From Actinoplanes sp. NBRC 103695 (GTDB taxonomy: Bacteria > Actinomycetota > Actinomycetes > Mycobacteriales > Micromonosporaceae), in NCBI RefSeq assembly GCF_030269485.1, contig NZ_BSTL01000008.1:285729-349728 (forward strand): a stretch of DNA of 64,000 bases, written 5' to 3'. The notes beneath the pieces are model-generated. The model searched no databases. It was not told the origin of the DNA and worked only from the letters and a program-made list of their open reading frames with translations. Of the stretch, positions 17,538-26,177 are shown in pieces. Each line of letters opens with the position of its first letter. Position 1 is the stretch's first letter. Both the position numbers and the translations under genes were made by a program.

Positions 17538-18278
17538 TCAGAGGCGGCCGGCCTCGATGATGCGGGCCAGGAACTGCCTGGTCCGCGCCTCGGTCGGATC
17601 GCCCAGCACCCGCTCGGGCGGTCCCTCTTCGAGGACCCGGCCGCCGTCCAGGAACGCCACCTTGTCGGCCACCTGGCGGGCGAAGCCCATCTCGTGGGTG
17701 GCCAGCACCATGGTCATGCCGTCGGTCTTCAGGTCGCGGATCATGGTCAGCACCTCGCCGACCAGCTCCGGGTCGAGCGCGCTGGTGACCTCGTCGAGCA
17801 GCAGCAGCCGCGGGCTGTTGACCAGGGCGCGGACGATCGCGACGCGCTGCTGTTGCCCGCCGGACAGCCCATCAGGGTACGAGTCCGTCTTGTCCGACAG
17901 GCCGACCCGGCTGAGCCATTCCCGGGCCTGCTCCCGGGCTTCCTTCGACGTCCGCCGATGGACGCGGGTGGGTGCCAGGGTGATGTTGTCCAGCACGGTC
18001 ATGTGTGGGAACAGGTTGTAGGACTGGAAGACCATGCCGATCTTCTGGCGTACGCGGTCGGCGTTGACGCGCGGGTCGGTGATGTCCTCGCCGTCCAGCC
18101 GGATCACTCCGTCGTCCACCTCGGTGAGCAGGTTGACGCAGCGCAGCAGGGTGGATTTGCCCGAGCCGGAGGCGCCGATCAGGGCCACCACCTGGTGCTC
18201 CTCAACCCCGAGATCCAGATCCTCGAGTACGACGGACGCGCCGAAGACCTTCCGCACCCCCGAGATCGACAGCAGCAT
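17538..18278 (-). CDS. Polar amino acid ABC transporter, ATP-binding protein
   Basis: 246-aa ATPase of the GlnQ/HisP type that powers amino acid import. Walker A GASGSGKST, Q-loop VFQSYNLFPHM, signature LSGGQQQR, Walker B LLLLDEVTSALD and H-loop THEMGF are intact. DEVTSALD (Val in place of Pro) is common in this subfamily. The ATG start overlaps the permease stop (TGATG). Substrate unknown. Confidence 0.92.
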   Translation of the reverse strand: MLLSISGVRKVFGASVVLEDLDLGVEEHQVVALIGASGSGKSTLLRCVNLLTEVDDGVIRLDGEDITDPRVNADRVRQKIGMVFQSYNLFPHMTVLDNITLAPTRVHRRTSKEAREQAREWLSRVGLSDKTDSYPDGLSGGQQQRVAIVRALVNSPRLLLLDEVTSALDPELVGEVLTMIRDLKTDGMTMVLATHEMGFARQVADKVAFLDGGRVLEEGPPERVLGDPTEARTRQFLARIIEAGRL

Positions 18279-19111
18279 CAGGTCCCCGCGTTCTGCCGCC
18301 GGGCGGCGCGCATCGTCACGCCGTCGGTGACCGCGATCAGGGGCAGCGCCAGCAGCACGAACAGGACCGCCGCCACGATGTACGGCGTGTAGTTGAACGT
18401 CTCGGCGGTGGAGATCTGCGCCGCGCGTACGGCGTCGATGGGCCCGGCCAGCGAGACCAGCCCGACGTCCTTCTGCAGTGCCACGGTGTCGTTGAGCAGC
18501 GGCGGCGCCACCCGGCGGACCGCCTGCGGCAGCACCACGTGGCGCATCGTCTGCCGGTAGGTCAGGCCCAGCGACCGGGCCGCCGCGAGCTGGCTGGGGT
18601 GCACCGACTCGATGCCGGCCCGGAACACCTCGGCCAGGTATGCGCCGTACGTCACCACCAGCGCCGCCCCGCCCAGCACCAGGACGCCGGGCGTGCCCTG
18701 CAGCCGCAGACCCGGGATGCCGAAGGCGAACAGGTAGATCACGATGATCAGCGGGACGCCACGGAACGTGTACGTGTAGGTGGTGGCCAGCGCCCGCGCC
18801 GGGAAGAAGACCGGGCCGCGCAGCGTACGCAGCACCGCCACGACGAGGCCGAGCGCGAGCGCCGCGACCGCGCAGACCACCAGCAGCCGGATGTTCAGCC
18901 AGAGCCCGTCGAGGATCGCGGGCACCGCGTCCGCGCCGAGCTCGAGGTTGAAGAACGCGTCCTTGACCCTGTCCCAGCCCGGCGAGCCGGTGACCGCGAC
19001 GACGAGCAGGGTGCCGGTGACCGCCGTGGACAGCGCGGCCAGCAGCACGGAGCGGACCGCCCGCCGTCTCCGGTAGGCGATCCGCCCCTGCTGTAACGCG
19101 GAGGGCGTCAC
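18278..19111 (-). CDS. Polar amino acid ABC transporter, permease
   Basis: 277-aa membrane protein of the HisM/GlnP type. After a basic N-terminus (about residues 1-20) there are several hydrophobic helices; the cytoplasmic EAA-like loop is visible at [20 protein letters not shown], followed by [19 protein letters not shown] 19111 overlaps the binding-protein stop (GTGA). An insertion between helices 1 and 2 ([13 protein letters not shown]...) is typical of the subfamily. A single permease gene suggests a homodimer. Confidence 0.9.
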   Translation of the reverse strand: MTPSALQQGRIAYRRRRAVRSVLLAALSTAVTGTLLVVAVTGSPGWDRVKDAFFNLELGADAVPAILDGLWLNIRLLVVCAVAALALGLVVAVLRTLRGPVFFPARALATTYTYTFRGVPLIIVIYLFAFGIPGLRLQGTPGVLVLGGAALVVTYGAYLAEVFRAGIESVHPSQLAAARSLGLTYRQTMRHVVLPQAVRRVAPPLLNDTVALQKDVGLVSLAGPIDAVRAAQISTAETFNYTPYIVAAVLFVLLALPLIAVTDGVTMRAARRQNAGT

Positions 19112-19983
19112 TTCAGTTCGGGTGCCCCGGCCGTGCCGGCCAGCCAGGTCTTCTCCAGTACCGCGAGCGTGCCGTCCTGGCGCAGCTCGTCGACCGCGTC
19201 CTTGACGCAGTCGGTCAGTGCCGAGTCCTTGTCCAGCACCAGGCCGAACTGCTCGGGGACGCCGACCTGCGGCAGCTGGCCGACGATCACGCCGTTGTCC
19301 AGCTCGGCGCCGGTCATGTAGAACGCGGTCGGCAGGTCCACCACGAGACCGTCGACGGTGCCGTTCTGCAGGGCCTTCTTGGCGTCGTCGTTGCTGTTGA
19401 AGACCTGCGCCGGCGTGCTCGGCCGGATCAACTCGTTGATCGCCTGAAGGCTGGTCGTGCCGACCTGCGCGCCGAGCTTGGCGTCCTTCAGCGCGGCGAT
19501 CGTGGTGGCGCCCGCGACCTTGCTGCCCTTGGTGGTGATCACGGTCTGCCGGACCAGGTAGTACGCCGACGAGAAGTCGACCGCCTTCTTGCGCTCCGGC
19601 GTGATCGAGAACTGGTTGACGTCGAAGTCGTACGCCTTGGGGCCGGGCTGGATCGCGTTGTTGAACGGGACCTGCGTCCAGACCACGTTGGTGGCGGGGT
19701 ATCCGAGCCGCTCGGCCACCTGGTACGAGACGGCGGCCTCGAAGCCCTGGCCGTTCTGCGGCTTGTTGTCCTTGAACCACGGCTCGTACGCCGGGTTGTC
19801 CGTCCCGATCGTGATCTTCCCGGAGACCTTCGTGGGCAACTGACCGGCCGGGCAGGGGTCGGCCGAGCTGGACGGGGAGGGTGCGGCGCCGGGGGTGCCC
19901 TCGTCCACCGGAGCGCAGGCGGTGAGGGCGGCGACGATGACTGCCGCGCTGCCCAGCGCGGCAAGGGTGTGACTCCTGACCAT
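19108..19983 (-). CDS. Polar amino acid ABC transporter, substrate-binding lipoprotein
   Basis: 291 aa. The signal peptide ([20 protein letters not shown]) ends in lipobox LTAC, then a Ser/Pro-rich linker and a type-3 solute-binding fold starting [15 protein letters not shown] with [15 protein letters not shown] and [20 protein letters not shown]. First gene of the importer operon (binding protein, permease, ATPase). ATG 19983 has only a weak ribosome site. The promoter must lie in the 78 bp shared with divergent hisE. Confidence 0.9.
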   Translation of the reverse strand: MVRSHTLAALGSAAVIVAALTACAPVDEGTPGAAPSPSSSADPCPAGQLPTKVSGKITIGTDNPAYEPWFKDNKPQNGQGFEAAVSYQVAERLGYPATNVVWTQVPFNNAIQPGPKAYDFDVNQFSITPERKKAVDFSSAYYLVRQTVITTKGSKVAGATTIAALKDAKLGAQVGTTSLQAINELIRPSTPAQVFNSNDDAKKALQNGTVDGLVVDLPTAFYMTGAELDNGVIVGQLPQVGVPEQFGLVLDKDSALTDCVKDAVDELRQDGTLAVLEKTWLAGTAGAPELK

Positions 19984-20061
19984 GAACGGCAGCCTAGGCC
20001 ACGTCCCAGCGAGTGGGGTCGTCCGTCGCCATCCCGTAATGAGCTGCAACAATTCCCTTCC

Positions 20062-20325
20062 GTGAAGACGTTCGAAGAGTTGTTCGCCGAGCTTCAGGCC
20101 AAGGCGGAGCAGCGCGACCCGGGTTCCTCCACGGTCGCCGCGCTGGATCGTGGCGTGCACTACATCGGCAAGAAGGTTGTCGAGGAGGCCGCCGAGTCCT
20201 GGATGGCCGCGGAGCACGAGGGGCCGGAACGCGCCGCCGAGGAGATCTCCCAGCTGCTGTACCAGGCCCAGGTGCTGATGATCGCCACCGGGCTCGACCT
20301 GAAGGACGTCTACCGACATCTCTGA
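20062..20325 (+). CDS. hisE: Phosphoribosyl-ATP pyrophosphatase
   Basis: Second step of histidine synthesis: hydrolyses PR-ATP to PR-AMP. The 87-aa product starts [14 protein letters not shown] and contains the MazG-like metal-binding helix [15 protein letters not shown] and [17 protein letters not shown] 20062 matches the family N-terminus; the open frame runs further upstream but without family similarity. hisG follows after 44 bp; the other his genes are not in the window. Confidence 0.93.
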   Translation: MKTFEELFAELQAKAEQRDPGSSTVAALDRGVHYIGKKVVEEAAESWMAAEHEGPERAAEEISQLLYQAQVLMIATGLDLKDVYRHL

Positions 20326-20369
20326 TCTGTTCCTCCGACCATCCGTCCGAGTGATCAGGAGCACATCAG

Positions 20370-21212
20370 ATGTTGCGTATCGCCATTCCCAACAAAGGCA
20401 CCCTGTCCGCCCCGGCCGCGCAGATGCTGCGTGACGCCGGCTACCGCCAGCGCACCGACCCCAAGGACCTGATCTGCCGGGACGAGCCGAACGGCGTCGA
20501 GTTCTTCTACCTGCGTCCCCGGGACATCGCCACCTACGTCGGCACCGGCGACCTGGATCTCGGCATCACCGGCCGGGACCTGCTGGTCGACTCCGGCGTC
20601 CCGGCCACCGAACTGCTCGACCTGAGCTTCGGCGGCGCCACCTTCCGCTGGGCGGCGCCGTCCGGCTCGCTGGTGTCCGAGAGTGAGATCGCCGGGCGGC
20701 GCATCGCCACCGCGTACCCCGGGGTGGTCGAGCGTTATCTCGCCGACCACGGCATCGCCGCCGAGGTGGTCCGTTTGGACGGCGCCGTGGAAAATGCGGT
20801 CCGGCTCGGCGTCGCCGACCTGATCGCCGACGTCGTGGAGACCGGGGCGACGCTGCGGCAGGCCGGCCTGACGACGCTCGGCGAGCCGCTGCTGAGGTCC
20901 TCGGCCATCCTGATCGGCGGCGGCTCCGATGCCGAGACCCGTGCCGCCCAGCTGGTGCGGCGCCTCCAGGGTGTGCTGGTCGCGCGCAGCTTCGTGATGC
21001 TCGCCTACGACGTGCACACCGAGTTGCTCGACAAGGCCACCGCGCTGACCCCCGGCATCGAGTCGCCGACCGTCGCCCCGTTGCACCGCGAGGGCTGGGT
21101 GGCGGTCCAGGCGATGGTCCAGCGTGACGCCGTTCACCGCACCATGGACGAGCTCTACGATCTGGGCGCCCGCGCCATCCTGGTCACCGACATCTCGAAC
21201 TGCAGGCTCTGA
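20370..21212 (+). CDS. hisG: ATP phosphoribosyltransferase, long form
   Basis: First, feedback-regulated step of histidine synthesis (ATP + PRPP). 280 aa, the HisG long form: catalytic domains with RIAIPNKGTL and GDLDLGITGRDLLVDSG, and a C-terminal ACT-like regulatory domain (about residues 210-280, SPTVAPLHREGWVAVQAM). Histidine inhibition is expected from the family. Preceded by AGGAG; overlaps the next gene by TGATG. Confidence 0.95.
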   Translation: MLRIAIPNKGTLSAPAAQMLRDAGYRQRTDPKDLICRDEPNGVEFFYLRPRDIATYVGTGDLDLGITGRDLLVDSGVPATELLDLSFGGATFRWAAPSGSLVSESEIAGRRIATAYPGVVERYLADHGIAAEVVRLDGAVENAVRLGVADLIADVVETGATLRQAGLTTLGEPLLRSSAILIGGGSDAETRAAQLVRRLQGVLVARSFVMLAYDVHTELLDKATALTPGIESPTVAPLHREGWVAVQAMVQRDAVHRTMDELYDLGARAILVTDISNCRL

Positions 21213-21661
21213 TGCGTACGATCGAGATCGTGGTCTTCAAGCCGCGCAAGATCCGCTGGGTCGCCGCGATCATCGCCGGCGCCGTCGTCGTGCTGTTCAC
21301 CGTGCTGAGCTTCGGCCTGCACGGCGCCACCGGCGACGGGCTCGGGCAGTTCCAGCGCGGTGACCAGGCCGCCATGATCGGCCTCGGCGTGCTCATCGGC
21401 CTCGGCGTGCTCGCCTTCACCAGGCCGCGGGTGTTCGCCGACGCCGAGCGGGTCCGCATCCGCAACGTGGTGGGCAACTACGACCTGCCCTGGACGGCGG
21501 TCCGCGCGGTCCGGTTCGACCGCAACTCCCCGTGGGCGACCCTCGAGTTGCACGACGACGAGACGGTCTCGGTTCACGCGTTGCAGGCGGCCGACAAGGA
21601 GTACGCGGTGGAGGGCGTTCGCGCACTCCGGGCCCTTCATACGGCCGCCGCGGGGGCCTGA
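21212..21661 (+). CDS. Small membrane protein with bacterial PH-like domain
   Basis: 149 aa: two hydrophobic segments (about residues 17-37 and 50-67) followed by a soluble PH-like domain with ADAERVRIRNVVGNYDLPWT and AVRFDRNSPWATLELHDDE, resembling the actinobacterial PH family often encoded after hisG. Function unknown. The start overlaps the hisG stop, so it is translationally coupled to hisG. Confidence 0.75.
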   Translation: MRTIEIVVFKPRKIRWVAAIIAGAVVVLFTVLSFGLHGATGDGLGQFQRGDQAAMIGLGVLIGLGVLAFTRPRVFADAERVRIRNVVGNYDLPWTAVRAVRFDRNSPWATLELHDDETVSVHALQAADKEYAVEGVRALRALHTAAAGA

Positions 21662-21964
21662 TAGACTTGCCCGCGAGTCGACCACGCGTGTGTCCGTTTC
21701 ACTCTGGGCTCGCGCGGAAAGAGGAGCCCGCTGGTTCCCACCCGAGCTGCGTCTAGTGGCCGGGTCCGGTCAACCGTCCTCGGGAATTTCCGAGAGACGG
21801 TGTGCGTCCTCACCAGGGCGCCGATGACCGGTCGAGCGGGCCCTGGCATGCGCCGGGGCCTTCTGCTTTCCTCATCGCCCGCAACCGAGGCGGCGGGAGG
21901 CCGACCGACATTGGCATTGCCTTCGTCACAGACCGTGGCGAAGGGACCGTTCTGAGGAGGCCCC
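21662..21964 (+). promoter_or_regulatory. Long leader of infC with attenuator-like hairpin
   Basis: About 300 bp without a supported gene precede infC. GGCCCTGGC (21839-21847) pairs with GCCGGGGCC (21852-21860) through 9 bp including one G-U pair and a 4-nt loop, followed by TTCTGCTTTCC. This looks like an attenuator or terminator within the leader of the infC-rpmI-rplT operon. A strong ribosome site GAGGAGG (21954-21960) closes the leader. Confidence 0.5.
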
Positions 21965-22597
21965 ATCAGCGTCGAACCACGCGTGAACGAGCAGATCCGG
22001 GCGAGGGAAGTCCGACTGGTCGGCCCTGAGGGTGAGCAGGTGGGCATCGTCCCGCTGGAGCGCGCCCTGCAGCTGGCTGCGGACGTGGATCTGGATCTGG
22101 TCGAGGTGGCGCCGATGGCCCGCCCGCCGGTGTGCAAGCTCATGGACTTCGGGAAGTTCAAGTACGAGTCGGCACTCAAGGCGCGCGAAGCCCGGCGTAA
22201 CCAGCAACAGACCGTCATCAAGGAAATGAAGCTGCGGCCGAAGATCGACCCGCATGACTACGAGACCAAGAAGGGTCACGTGGTCCGCTTCCTCAAGGCG
22301 GGCGACAAGGTCAAGGTCACGATCATGTTCCGTGGTCGTGAGCAGAGCCGCCCCGAGCTGGGCTTCCGGCTGCTTCGCCGGCTCAGCGAGGAGATCTCCG
22401 AGCTCGGCTTCGTCGAGGCCAGTCCCAAGCAGGACGGCCGCAACATGATCATGGTGTTGGCCCCGCACCGGGCCACCAAGGCTGCCGCGGCCACCGCGGC
22501 GACCGAGGCTGCGGCGAGCCGAGCTCGCCCGCCGCGTGAGGGCGATGGTGCCGGCGTCGAGCCGGTCACTGCACCGGCCGACACCACCGCAGAGTAG
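21965..22597 (+). CDS. infC: Translation initiation factor IF-3
   Basis: IF-3 binds the 30S subunit, blocks premature 50S joining and discriminates the initiator codon. The N-domain starts [20 protein letters not shown]; the C-domain has [20 protein letters not shown] and [18 protein letters not shown]; an Ala/Thr-rich tail of about 35 residues follows. The apparent start is ATC 21965 (product ISVEPRVNE...): GAGGAGG lies 4 nt before it and the residues align with actinobacterial IF-3 N-termini, whereas GTG 21983 is 22 nt away. Rare start codons are known for infC elsewhere. About 210 aa. Confidence 0.93.
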   Translation: MSVEPRVNEQIRAREVRLVGPEGEQVGIVPLERALQLAADVDLDLVEVAPMARPPVCKLMDFGKFKYESALKAREARRNQQQTVIKEMKLRPKIDPHDYETKKGHVVRFLKAGDKVKVTIMFRGREQSRPELGFRLLRRLSEEISELGFVEASPKQDGRNMIMVLAPHRATKAAAATAATEAAASRARPPREGDGAGVEPVTAPADTTAE

Positions 22598-22640
22598 ACA
22601 GCCTCCCCACACCCGGGGAGCACGGAAAGAGGCGTTCGAA

Positions 22641-22835
22641 GTGCCGAAGATGAAGAGCCACACCGGCATGGGCAAGCGGGTGCGGGTCACCGGCAAGGGC
22701 AAGATCGTCCGCGAGCAGGCCGGCAAGCGCCACCTGCTCGAGGGCAAGTCCTCCCACGTCACCCGCCGGATGACCGGCACCGTCGTGGTGGCCAAGGCCG
22801 ATACCCCGCGAGTTAAGAAGCTGCTGGGCCGCTGA
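22641..22835 (+). CDS. rpmI: Ribosomal protein bL35
   Basis: 64-aa basic 50S protein: PKMKSHTGMGKRVRVTGKG, GKRHLLEGKSSHVTRR and VKKLLGR are typical. GTG 22641 has AGAGG about 9 nt upstream. Middle gene of the infC-rpmI-rplT operon. Confidence 0.95.
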   Translation: MPKMKSHTGMGKRVRVTGKGKIVREQAGKRHLLEGKSSHVTRRMTGTVVVAKADTPRVKKLLGR

Positions 22836-22880
22836 CGCGCGCGCCACCCAACGTTTTCCTGACCTTTTAGGAGTCGAAAG

Positions 22881-23273
22881 ATGGCACGCGTCAAGCGGGC
22901 TGTGAACGCCCAGAAGAAGCGCCGCACGCTGCTCGAGACCGCCAGTGGCTACCGTGGACAGCGCTCGCGCCTGTACCGCAAGGCCAAGGAGCAGATGCTG
23001 CACTCGATGCAGTACTCGTACCGCGACCGGCGGGACCGCAAGGGCGACTTCCGCCAGCTGTGGATCACTCGCATCAACGCCGCGGCACGGGCGAACGGGA
23101 TGACCTACAACCGGCTGATCCAGGGCCTGCGCCTGGCCGAGGTCGAGGTCGACCGCAAGATCCTGGCCGACATGGCGGTCAACGACGCCGCTTCGTTCGC
23201 CGCGATCGTCGAGATCGCGCGGGCCGCGGTGGCGGCCGAGGGCACCGGCGGCGCCGCTGCCCAGGCTGCCTGA
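22881..23273 (+). CDS. rplT: Ribosomal protein bL20
   Basis: 130-aa 50S assembly protein starting [14 protein letters not shown], with [18 protein letters not shown] and [18 protein letters not shown]. Preceded by AGGAG. In other bacteria L20 represses its own operon; no specific L20-binding site is obvious here. An Ala/Gly-rich tail ends the protein. Confidence 0.96.
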   Translation: MARVKRAVNAQKKRRTLLETASGYRGQRSRLYRKAKEQMLHSMQYSYRDRRDRKGDFRQLWITRINAAARANGMTYNRLIQGLRLAEVEVDRKILADMAVNDAASFAAIVEIARAAVAAEGTGGAAAQAA

Positions 23274-23304
23274 GCACCCTTTGCACGTGACAGAGGCGTC
23301 CTCC

Positions 23305-24114
23305 ATGTCCGGCTCCGGCCGGGACGGGGGGCGCCTTTTCACGCCGCGTACCCCGCGGATCGTCGCGGCCCGCCGCCTGCAGCGCCGCCGCGACCGCGAC
23401 CAGAGCGGCCGATTCCTCGCCGAGGGCCCCCAGGCCGTCGCGGCCGCCCTCGAGGCGGGGGTCGTTCTCGAGCTGTTCGGTACGCCGGGCGGGATCGCCA
23501 AGCACGCTTCGCTGGGGCATTCCTCTGTGGGCCTGGACGCGACCCCGGTGACCGAGGAGGCGCTCGCCGCGCTCTCCGAGACCGTGCACCCGCAAGGGCT
23601 GGTGGCGGTGTGCGAACAGGTCGACGTGCCGGTCTCCGCGCTCGCCGGGCGCCGGCTGACCGCGGTGCTCGCCGACATCCGCGACCCCGGCAACGCGGGC
23701 ACGATCCTGCGTACGGCCGACGCGGCCGGCGCCGGGGCGGTCGTCTTCGCCGGTGACGCCGTGGATCCGTACAACGGCAAGTGCGTCCGCGCGTCGGCCG
23801 GCTCCCTCTTCCACGTCGACGTGGTCCGCTCACGGTCCGCGGTGGACGTCGTCGCCACCCTGCGCGACACCGGCGTCCGGGTGCTGGCGGCCACCGGGTA
23901 CGGCGACGTCAGCCTGGACGATCTGGTCGACGACGGTTCCCTCGCCGCCCCCACCGCGTGGCTGTTCGGTTCCGAGGCCCACGGGTTGTCCCCGGAATTG
24001 CTGGCGGCCGCCGACGCGCGGGTCCGCGTACCCCTCTATGGCGGAGCCGAAAGTCTCAACCTCGCCGCGGCCGCCGCGGTCTGTCTTTACGCCTCGGCCC
24101 GGGCGCAGCGCTGA
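23305..24114 (+). CDS. TrmH/SpoU-family RNA 2'-O-methyltransferase
   Basis: 269 aa with an N-terminal L30e-like substrate-binding part (RIVAARRLQRRRDRDQSGRF) and a C-terminal SPOUT knot domain with VLADIRDPGNAGTILRTADA, WLFGSEAHGLSPELL and VRVPLYGGAESLNLAAAAAV, which bind SAM. Often found beside rplT and before pheST in actinobacteria; an rRNA ribose target is likely but unproven. ATG 23305 has AGAGG 8 nt upstream; TTG 23281 and GTG 23287 are alternatives. Confidence 0.88.
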   Translation: MSGSGRDGGRLFTPRTPRIVAARRLQRRRDRDQSGRFLAEGPQAVAAALEAGVVLELFGTPGGIAKHASLGHSSVGLDATPVTEEALAALSETVHPQGLVAVCEQVDVPVSALAGRRLTAVLADIRDPGNAGTILRTADAAGAGAVVFAGDAVDPYNGKCVRASAGSLFHVDVVRSRSAVDVVATLRDTGVRVLAATGYGDVSLDDLVDDGSLAAPTAWLFGSEAHGLSPELLAAADARVRVPLYGGAESLNLAAAAAVCLYASARAQR

Positions 24115-24115
24115 C

Positions 24116-25237
24116 ATGCGCGCCGTCGTCTACTCGTCGGTGGGTGGGCGGCCGTCGGTCGAGGCGGTGACCGACCCGGAGTGCCCCGTCGACGGGGCGA
24201 TCGTCGCGGTGCGGGCCACCGGGGTGTGCCGGTCGGACTGGCACGCGTGGCGGGGGCACGATCCGGTGGCGTTGCCGCACATTCCCGGGCACGAGTTCGC
24301 CGGTGAGGTCGTGGCCGTCGGCGCGTCGGTGCGATCCTTCTCCGTCGGGGACAGGGTGACCAGCCCGTTCGTCAACGGATGCGGGACCTGCTCGTTCTGC
24401 CTCGCGGGCGACGCGCAGGTGTGTCCTTCGCAGACGCAGCCCGGGTTCACCCATCCCGGCTCGTTCGCCGAACTGGTGGCGGTGCGGGCGGCGGACACCA
24501 ACCTGGTGCGGCTGCCGGACGCGCTGGAGTATCCGGCCGCGGCGGCGCTCGGGTGCCGGTTCGCCACGGCGTTCCGGGCGCTGACCGCCCATGCCCGGCT
24601 GGTCGCGGGGGAGTCGGTGGCGATCATCGGGTGCGGCGGGGTGGGACTCTCGGCCGTGATGATCGCTCGTGCCCTCGGTGCCCGCGTCCTCGCCGTCGAC
24701 CCGTCCGAGGCCGCGCGGGCCCGGGCCGTCGCGGTCGGCGCCGACCGTGCCATCGACATGTCCGTCCCCTTCGACGCGGCCGTCCCCTTCGACGCGGCCG
24801 TTTCCTCGTCCGTTTCCTCGTCCGGGTCCGAGGCCTACTCGTCGGTCCTCAGCCTCTACGAGTTGTCCGGCGTCTTCGACTTCGCACCCGACGGGGTCCA
24901 CGTGACGGTGGACGCGGTGGGATCCGCGGCGACGGCCGATGCCGCGGTGCGCAGCCTGCGGCGCCGGGGCCGGCACGTGCAGGTGGGGCTGATGCTCGGC
25001 GTCGACGCTGTCGCCCCGCTGCCCTGGGACCTGGTGGTGGCGCGGGAGCTTTCGGTCCACGGCTCGCACGGGATGGCCGCCGCGGACTATCCGGAGATGC
25101 TCGCGATGGTGGCCGACGGGCGTCTCGACCCGGCCGCGCTCATCGGGCGCACGATCACCCTCGACGAGGCGCCGGACGCCCTGATGGCCATGGACCAGCC
25201 GGCCACCGGCGGCGGGATGACCGTCATCAGCCTGTGA
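24116..25237 (+). CDS. Zinc-dependent alcohol dehydrogenase (medium-chain family)
   Basis: 373 aa NAD(P)-dependent oxidoreductase. Catalytic zinc site: Cys in TGVCRSDWH and GHEFAGEVVAVG; structural zinc cysteines in NGCGTCSFCLAGDAQVC; dinucleotide-binding GCGGVGLSAVMIA. An insertion of tandem repeats (VPFDAAVPFDAAVSSSVSSS, about residues 217-236) lies in the cofactor-binding domain. Starts 1 bp after the methyltransferase stop. Substrate unknown. Confidence 0.88.
   Translation: MRAVVYSSVGGRPSVEAVTDPECPVDGAIVAVRATGVCRSDWHAWRGHDPVALPHIPGHEFAGEVVAVGASVRSFSVGDRVTSPFVNGCGTCSFCLAGDAQVCPSQTQPGFTHPGSFAELVAVRAADTNLVRLPDALEYPAAAALGCRFATAFRALTAHARLVAGESVAIIGCGGVGLSAVMIARALGARVLAVDPSEAARARAVAVGADRAIDMSVPFDAAVPFDAAVSSSVSSSGSEAYSSVLSLYELSGVFDFAPDGVHVTVDAVGSAATADAAVRSLRRRGRHVQVGLMLGVDAVAPLPWDLVVARELSVHGSHGMAAADYPEMLAMVADGRLDPAALIGRTITLDEAPDALMAMDQPATGGGMTVISL
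24764..24823 (+). repeat. In-frame tandem duplications inside the dehydrogenase gene
   Basis: GTCCCCTTCGACGCGGCC is repeated exactly at 24764-24781 and 24782-24799; GTTTCCTCGTCC is repeated at 24800-24811 and 24812-24823. Both units are multiples of three, adding VPFDAA and VSSS repeats without a frameshift. Confidence 0.9.
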
Positions 25238-25290
25238 GCGTCATCGGCCTGTGAGCGTCATCGGTTTCTGAGGGTCACCGGTCTCTGAGG
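25223..25290 (+). repeat. Four 17-bp tandem repeats across the dehydrogenase stop codon
   Basis: Units start at 25223, 25240, 25257 and 25274, consensus GTCATCGGCCTGTGAGC, each carrying a TGA. The first includes the true stop codon, so the array extends the 3' end without altering the protein. Confidence 0.8.
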
Positions 25291-25355
25291 AAGGCGACGA
25301 TGCGGGAGAAGCGATCGCCCCGGACCGACAGGACGTGCAGGGCATGCAGGTCATC
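25275..25355 (-). pseudogene. Remnant of a sigma-factor/SnoaL-type C-terminus
   Basis: The reverse strand encodes DDLHALHVLSVRGDRFSRIV followed by AFLRDR and a stop. This resembles the last strand-helix of SnoaL-like domains at the end of ECF sigma factors (pattern HALxVLxVRxGRIxxIxAF). No upstream part of such a gene exists, so it would be a fragment. The match is by eye and short. Confidence 0.3.
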
Positions 25356-25378
25356 CCCGCGCGCTGGAACGCGTCGTG

Positions 25379-25417
25379 CCCGGTGACCACGGCGGTTGTT
25401 CCCTTCAGATCTGTCAT
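25379..25417 (-). pseudogene. Possible N-terminal stub of a short-chain dehydrogenase
   Basis: ATG 25417 on the reverse strand starts MTDLKGTTAVVTG, which looks like the first strand and glycine turn of an SDR oxidoreductase, but the frame loses similarity immediately and joins the sigma-like remnant. This suggests a deletion scar between two former genes. Thirteen residues are weak evidence. Confidence 0.25.
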
Positions 25418-25463
25418 GCGAATAAGACCCGCCGGTCACCGGATTCTCATCGGCGCTGGTTTG

Positions 25464-25787
25464 ATGGCGGGCATGGATTACCTCACTGTCGTCGCCGGAG
25501 CGGTGTTCGTTGCCGGGCTCGTCATGATCTTGTTCGGCTCGCGGGGCCAGGACCAGCGGAAGACCTCGATCCGGCTCGCCTCCATCGAACGCAAACTCGA
25601 CCTGATCATGAAGCATCAGGGCATCGTCGAGCCGCGCGTCGAGGAGCCCGACGTCGTCCAGGAGCTGATGCAGGGCCGGAAGATCCAGGCGATCAAGATC
25701 TATCGGGAGCGCACCGGCGTGGGCCTGGCCGATGCCAAGGACGCGGTCGAGCGCATCGCCCGCGAGCGGGGTCTAGACGTCCGCTGA
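25464..25787 (+). CDS. Membrane-anchored protein with ribosomal L7/L12 C-terminal-like domain
   Basis: About 107 aa: one N-terminal transmembrane helix (DYLTVVAGAVFVAGLVMILF), a charged linker (SIRLASIERKLDLIMKHQG) and a C-terminal L7/L12-like domain (VQELMQGRKIQAIKIYRERT, then GVGLADAKDAVERIARERG). Such fusions occur in actinobacteria; function unknown. ATG 25464 or ATG 25473 could start it. Overlaps the convergent gene by 15 bp. Confidence 0.75.
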   Translation: MAGMDYLTVVAGAVFVAGLVMILFGSRGQDQRKTSIRLASIERKLDLIMKHQGIVEPRVEEPDVVQELMQGRKIQAIKIYRERTGVGLADAKDAVERIARERGLDVR

Positions 25788-26177
25788 CCGGCGGTCCAGC
25801 GCCGCGACCCGGCGCACCCCGGCCGTACGCCGGTAGCTGGCGTCCAGCAGTTCGGCGATCTCGTCCCAGTCGGTGTCCGCGCCGAGGTCGACGCCCAGCC
25901 AGCCGGACGGCCCGAGGTAGGCGGGCAGGAAGCACCGGTCCTGCTCCAGCATCGCCTCCCGCTCGTCGGGGTCGATCAGCACCATGAGCGCGTGCTCGTG
26001 GCGGATCCACTCGCCGTCGCGCTTGACCGAGCCGCCGTAGTAGGCGAAGACCTTGGTCGTGAAGAACGCCGGGTGGCCGTGCGAGATCTTCTCGGCCGCG
26101 TCGGGGAAGGCCAGCGTCAGCTCCCGGACGCGAGCCAGGATCGGATCGTCGTCGTCGAACATGATCGGATGCGCCAT
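25773..26177 (-). CDS. MmcQ/YjbR family protein
   Basis: 134-aa small alpha/beta protein with the MmcQ/YjbR-like pattern: RVRELTLAFPDAAEKISHGH, PAFFTTKVFAYYGG, ALMVLIDPDEREAM and a C-terminal LGVDLGADTDWDEIAELLDA segment. The family adopts a CyaY-like fold and is often annotated as DNA-binding; role unknown. Lies downstream of pheT on the same strand, separated by a terminator. Confidence 0.8.
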   Translation of the reverse strand: MAHPIMFDDDDPILARVRELTLAFPDAAEKISHGHPAFFTTKVFAYYGGSVKRDGEWIRHEHALMVLIDPDEREAMLEQDRCFLPAYLGPSGWLGVDLGADTDWDEIAELLDASYRRTAGVRRVAALDRRSADV

